Translations under genes and position numbers: made by a program
NCBI GenBank assembly: GCA_947258735.1
Contig: CAMYJJ010000141.1
Location: 1-7,797 of the forward strand
Reading direction: 5' to 3'
DNA: 7,797 nt
From: Thermodesulfovibrionia bacterium
GTDB lineage: Bacteria; Nitrospirota; Thermodesulfovibrionia; UBA6902
In this document: positions 6,237 to 7,797 of the stretch, in pieces
How positions within the stretch are numbered: position 1 is the first letter of the stretch
Layout: each line of letters starts with the position of its first letter
Notes under the pieces: generated by a model
The model's input: only the letters and a program-made list of their open reading frames with translations
What the model was told of the DNA's origin: nothing
The model's database searches: none

Positions 6237-7517
6237 ATGAAAGCAATAATTAATCAGGTCCCGGAAGGGACATTCGCTGAAGAAATCGGCCTTAAAAAGG
6301 GTGATATTGTTCTCAGCATGAATGGCCACCCCGTACATGACATTATTGATTATATGTATTATTCCAGGGACGATGTGATTAACCTAAAAATCAGACGGAA
6401 CAACAGGTCCCGTACGTTCAACGTCAGGAAAAAAGAGAGTGAACCTCTTGGTTTTGAACTCAAACCATTCAGGACCAAGTCCTGCCGGAATAAATGTGTT
6501 TTCTGTTTTGTGCACCAGCTTCCCAAAGGTATGAGAAAAACACTGTACCTTAAGGACGATGACTACCGCATGTCATTTCTCTTTGGCAATTATATTACCC
6601 TTTCAAATATCACCTCTAAAGAAAAAACCCGTATACTTGAGCAGAAGCTGAGTCCTTTGTATGTGTCCATACATTCTACCAATAATGATATACGAAGAAA
6701 GATGCTTGGTAATCCCAAGGCCCCTGACATACTAAAAGAGCTGCTGGAACTTACATCACAGAAAATACGCATACACTGCCAGATAGTCATATGTCCCGGA
6801 TTAAATGATGGTGATGAACTGGTCAATACCATTAAAGATCTCCAGAAGTTTTATCCTTATATATCATCCATAGCTGTGGTGCCTGTAGGTCTCACCAGAT
6901 ATCACAAACCCACCGTCAAACAGGTCACAAGAGATGATGCCCTGCAAGTGATTGATATCGTAAAGAGCTTCAGACGCAGATTGAAGAGGCGCCATGGTGA
7001 CCCTCTTGTGTACCTTGCTGACGAGTTCTACATTAAGGCAGGCATGACGCTGCCTCCGCTTAAAGAATACGGAGATCTGTCCCAGCTGGAAAACGGTGTC
7101 GGCATGGTCCCGATGTTCCAGCAGGAAGCAAAACGTGTTAAGGTCCCAAAAAAAATAAAACCTCAATCATTGGCGCTGTTTACCGGTGCATCGTTCATGC
7201 CATTTCTTAAGGATTTTGCCAATAAATTAAAATCCGTTGAAGGGCTTACCCTGGATCTCTTCAAGGTAGAAAATAAATTTTTCGGCCCGGAGGTTACGGT
7301 TACAGGACTGTTGACCGGAAAGGATATTGTAAAAACCATTCTCGGCAAGACCAGGGCAGACTGTCTGCTTGTGCCAAACGTCGTCTTACGAAATGGATCA
7401 GATGTATTTCTGGACAATGTAACATTAAAAGATTTGTCAGAGAGCCTTGGTATGGATGTGAAGGTCATTAACCCTACACCTGAAGGTCTGATAAAGGGTA
7501 TTACAGATGATCGTTAG
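6237..7517 (+). CDS. PDZ + radical-SAM-like + DUF512 protein of unknown function
   Basis: Its cellular role is not known to me. Residues 1-65 look like a PDZ-type domain ([20 protein letters not shown] and the following NGHPVHDI). A CX3CX2C cluster follows at C83, C87 and C90 ([15 protein letters not shown]), the pattern that holds a 4Fe-4S cluster in radical SAM enzymes. Residues 105-220 hold a TIM-barrel-like section with [25 protein letters not shown] and ICPGLNDG. The DUF512 region runs to the end, with [10 protein letters not shown] at 214-223, ADEFYIKAG at 261-269, LFTGASF at 314-320 and [10 protein letters not shown] at 355-364. The length, 426 aa, fits the family (related to TIGR03279-type putative radical SAM proteins). 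No signal peptide or membrane segment is seen. The 23-bp gap to pgsA and the 11-bp overlap with aroE suggest co-expression. The Shine-Dalgarno is weak, and the start was chosen because it yields the complete PDZ-like domain. Substrate unknown. Confidence 0.88.
   Translation: MKAIINQVPEGTFAEEIGLKKGDIVLSMNGHPVHDIIDYMYYSRDDVINLKIRRNNRSRTFNVRKKESEPLGFELKPFRTKSCRNKCVFCFVHQLPKGMRKTLYLKDDDYRMSFLFGNYITLSNITSKEKTRILEQKLSPLYVSIHSTNNDIRRKMLGNPKAPDILKELLELTSQKIRIHCQIVICPGLNDGDELVNTIKDLQKFYPYISSIAVVPVGLTRYHKPTVKQVTRDDALQVIDIVKSFRRRLKRRHGDPLVYLADEFYIKAGMTLPPLKEYGDLSQLENGVGMVPMFQQEAKRVKVPKKIKPQSLALFTGASFMPFLKDFANKLKSVEGLTLDLFKVENKFFGPEVTVTGLLTGKDIVKTILGKTRADCLLVPNVVLRNGSDVFLDNVTLKDLSESLGMDVKVINPTPEGLIKGITDDR
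7494..7498 (+). promoter_or_regulatory. Shine-Dalgarno of aroE inside the end of the DUF512 gene
   Basis: AAGGG lies 8 nt before the ATG at 7507, within the last codons of the upstream gene. It supports this ATG as the aroE start, so the two genes overlap by 11 bp and are probably translationally coupled. Confidence 0.65.
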
Positions 7518-7797
7518 CGGAAAGACAAGAATTGCCGGAATTTTCGGTCATCCCATCCAGCACACGCTCTCACCTTTGATGCACAATGCCGCATTCAGCG
7601 AGCTTGGACTGGACATCTGCTACATTCCTTTTAACGTTACGCCCGCTGATCTTCCTGGTGCAGTGACATCGATACGTTCCCTGAATCTGGTTGGTGTCAA
7701 TATTACCGTTCCGCACAAGGAGGCGGTCATCCCCCTTCTGGACAGGGTAGATGAAGAAGCAGTGTTTATCGGGGCAGTAAATACCATAACCAACATC
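7507..7797 (+). CDS. aroE: Shikimate 5-dehydrogenase, N-terminal part, cut by the window edge
   Basis: AroE reduces 3-dehydroshikimate to shikimate with NADPH in the chorismate pathway, in the cytoplasm. The frame is open from ATG at 7507 to the last base, giving exactly 97 codons. The shikimate-binding segment is present: [17 protein letters not shown] at 14-30, where the usual S-x-S pair is T20-x-S22, a conservative change. NITVPHK at 65-71 holds the catalytic lysine K71, and GAVNT at 89-93 holds the substrate-binding asparagine N92. The catalytic aspartate and the NADP-binding Rossmann domain lie beyond the window. The first residues, [11 protein letters not shown], match the normal AroE start. 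The gene overlaps the DUF512 stop by 11 bp in another frame, so it shares that transcript. Confidence 0.95.
   Translation, partial: MIVSGKTRIAGIFGHPIQHTLSPLMHNAAFSELGLDICYIPFNVTPADLPGAVTSIRSLNLVGVNITVPHKEAVIPLLDRVDEEAVFIGAVNTITNI

Noticed and set aside
1..7797. Mobile elements, CRISPR array, tRNA/rRNA, toxin-antitoxin or defence genes
   Set aside because: Read through on both strands and found none. All long reading frames are explained by six housekeeping or conserved genes.

Overview
The window looks like chromosomal housekeeping DNA from a free-living, probably anaerobic bacterium of moderate G+C content. I see six protein genes: two run leftward from about 3.4 kb, and four lie rightward after it. 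The outermost two are cut by the window edges. The formate-tetrahydrofolate ligase belongs to the long subtype (591 residues) that I associate with sulfate reducers, syntrophs and Nitrospirota-like anaerobes. The PDZ/radical-SAM DUF512 protein fits the same groups. A Nitrospirota or former-Deltaproteobacteria source is therefore my best guess, but it is an inference from family memory, not from a search.

Left part (1-3421, minus strand): a P-type Ca2+-transporting ATPase is followed after 14 bp by priA, the replication-restart helicase, whose C-terminal part lies beyond base 1. The ATPase has all catalytic motifs and most Ca2+-binding residues. Its gene carries an unusual heptanucleotide-phased low-complexity tract (2308-2370) that is translated in frame in the nucleotide-binding region.

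Middle (3422-3777): a 356-bp divergent intergenic region. It holds one plausible promoter for each direction, and a transcribed leader of about 150 nt with several potential hairpins ahead of a strong Shine-Dalgarno.

Right part (3778-7797, plus strand): fhs is a single transcription unit closed by a 9-bp GC-rich hairpin. After it come pgsA (phosphatidylglycerophosphate synthase), a PDZ + radical-SAM + DUF512 protein of unknown function, and the start of aroE (shikimate dehydrogenase). The last three are tightly packed (23-bp gap, then an 11-bp overlap) and are probably one operon. An inverted repeat (5605-5627) lies between the fhs terminator and pgsA.

The roles are C1-folate activation (fhs), phospholipid synthesis (pgsA), aromatic precursor synthesis (aroE), ion export (ATPase) and replication restart (priA). 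I see no mobile element, CRISPR array, tRNA/rRNA or defence system, and nothing that I would call a new multi-gene system. The points worth a second look are the in-frame heptamer tract, the apparently missing winged-helix domain in PriA, the divergent FTHFS motifs, the fhs leader, and the uncharacterised DUF512 protein.
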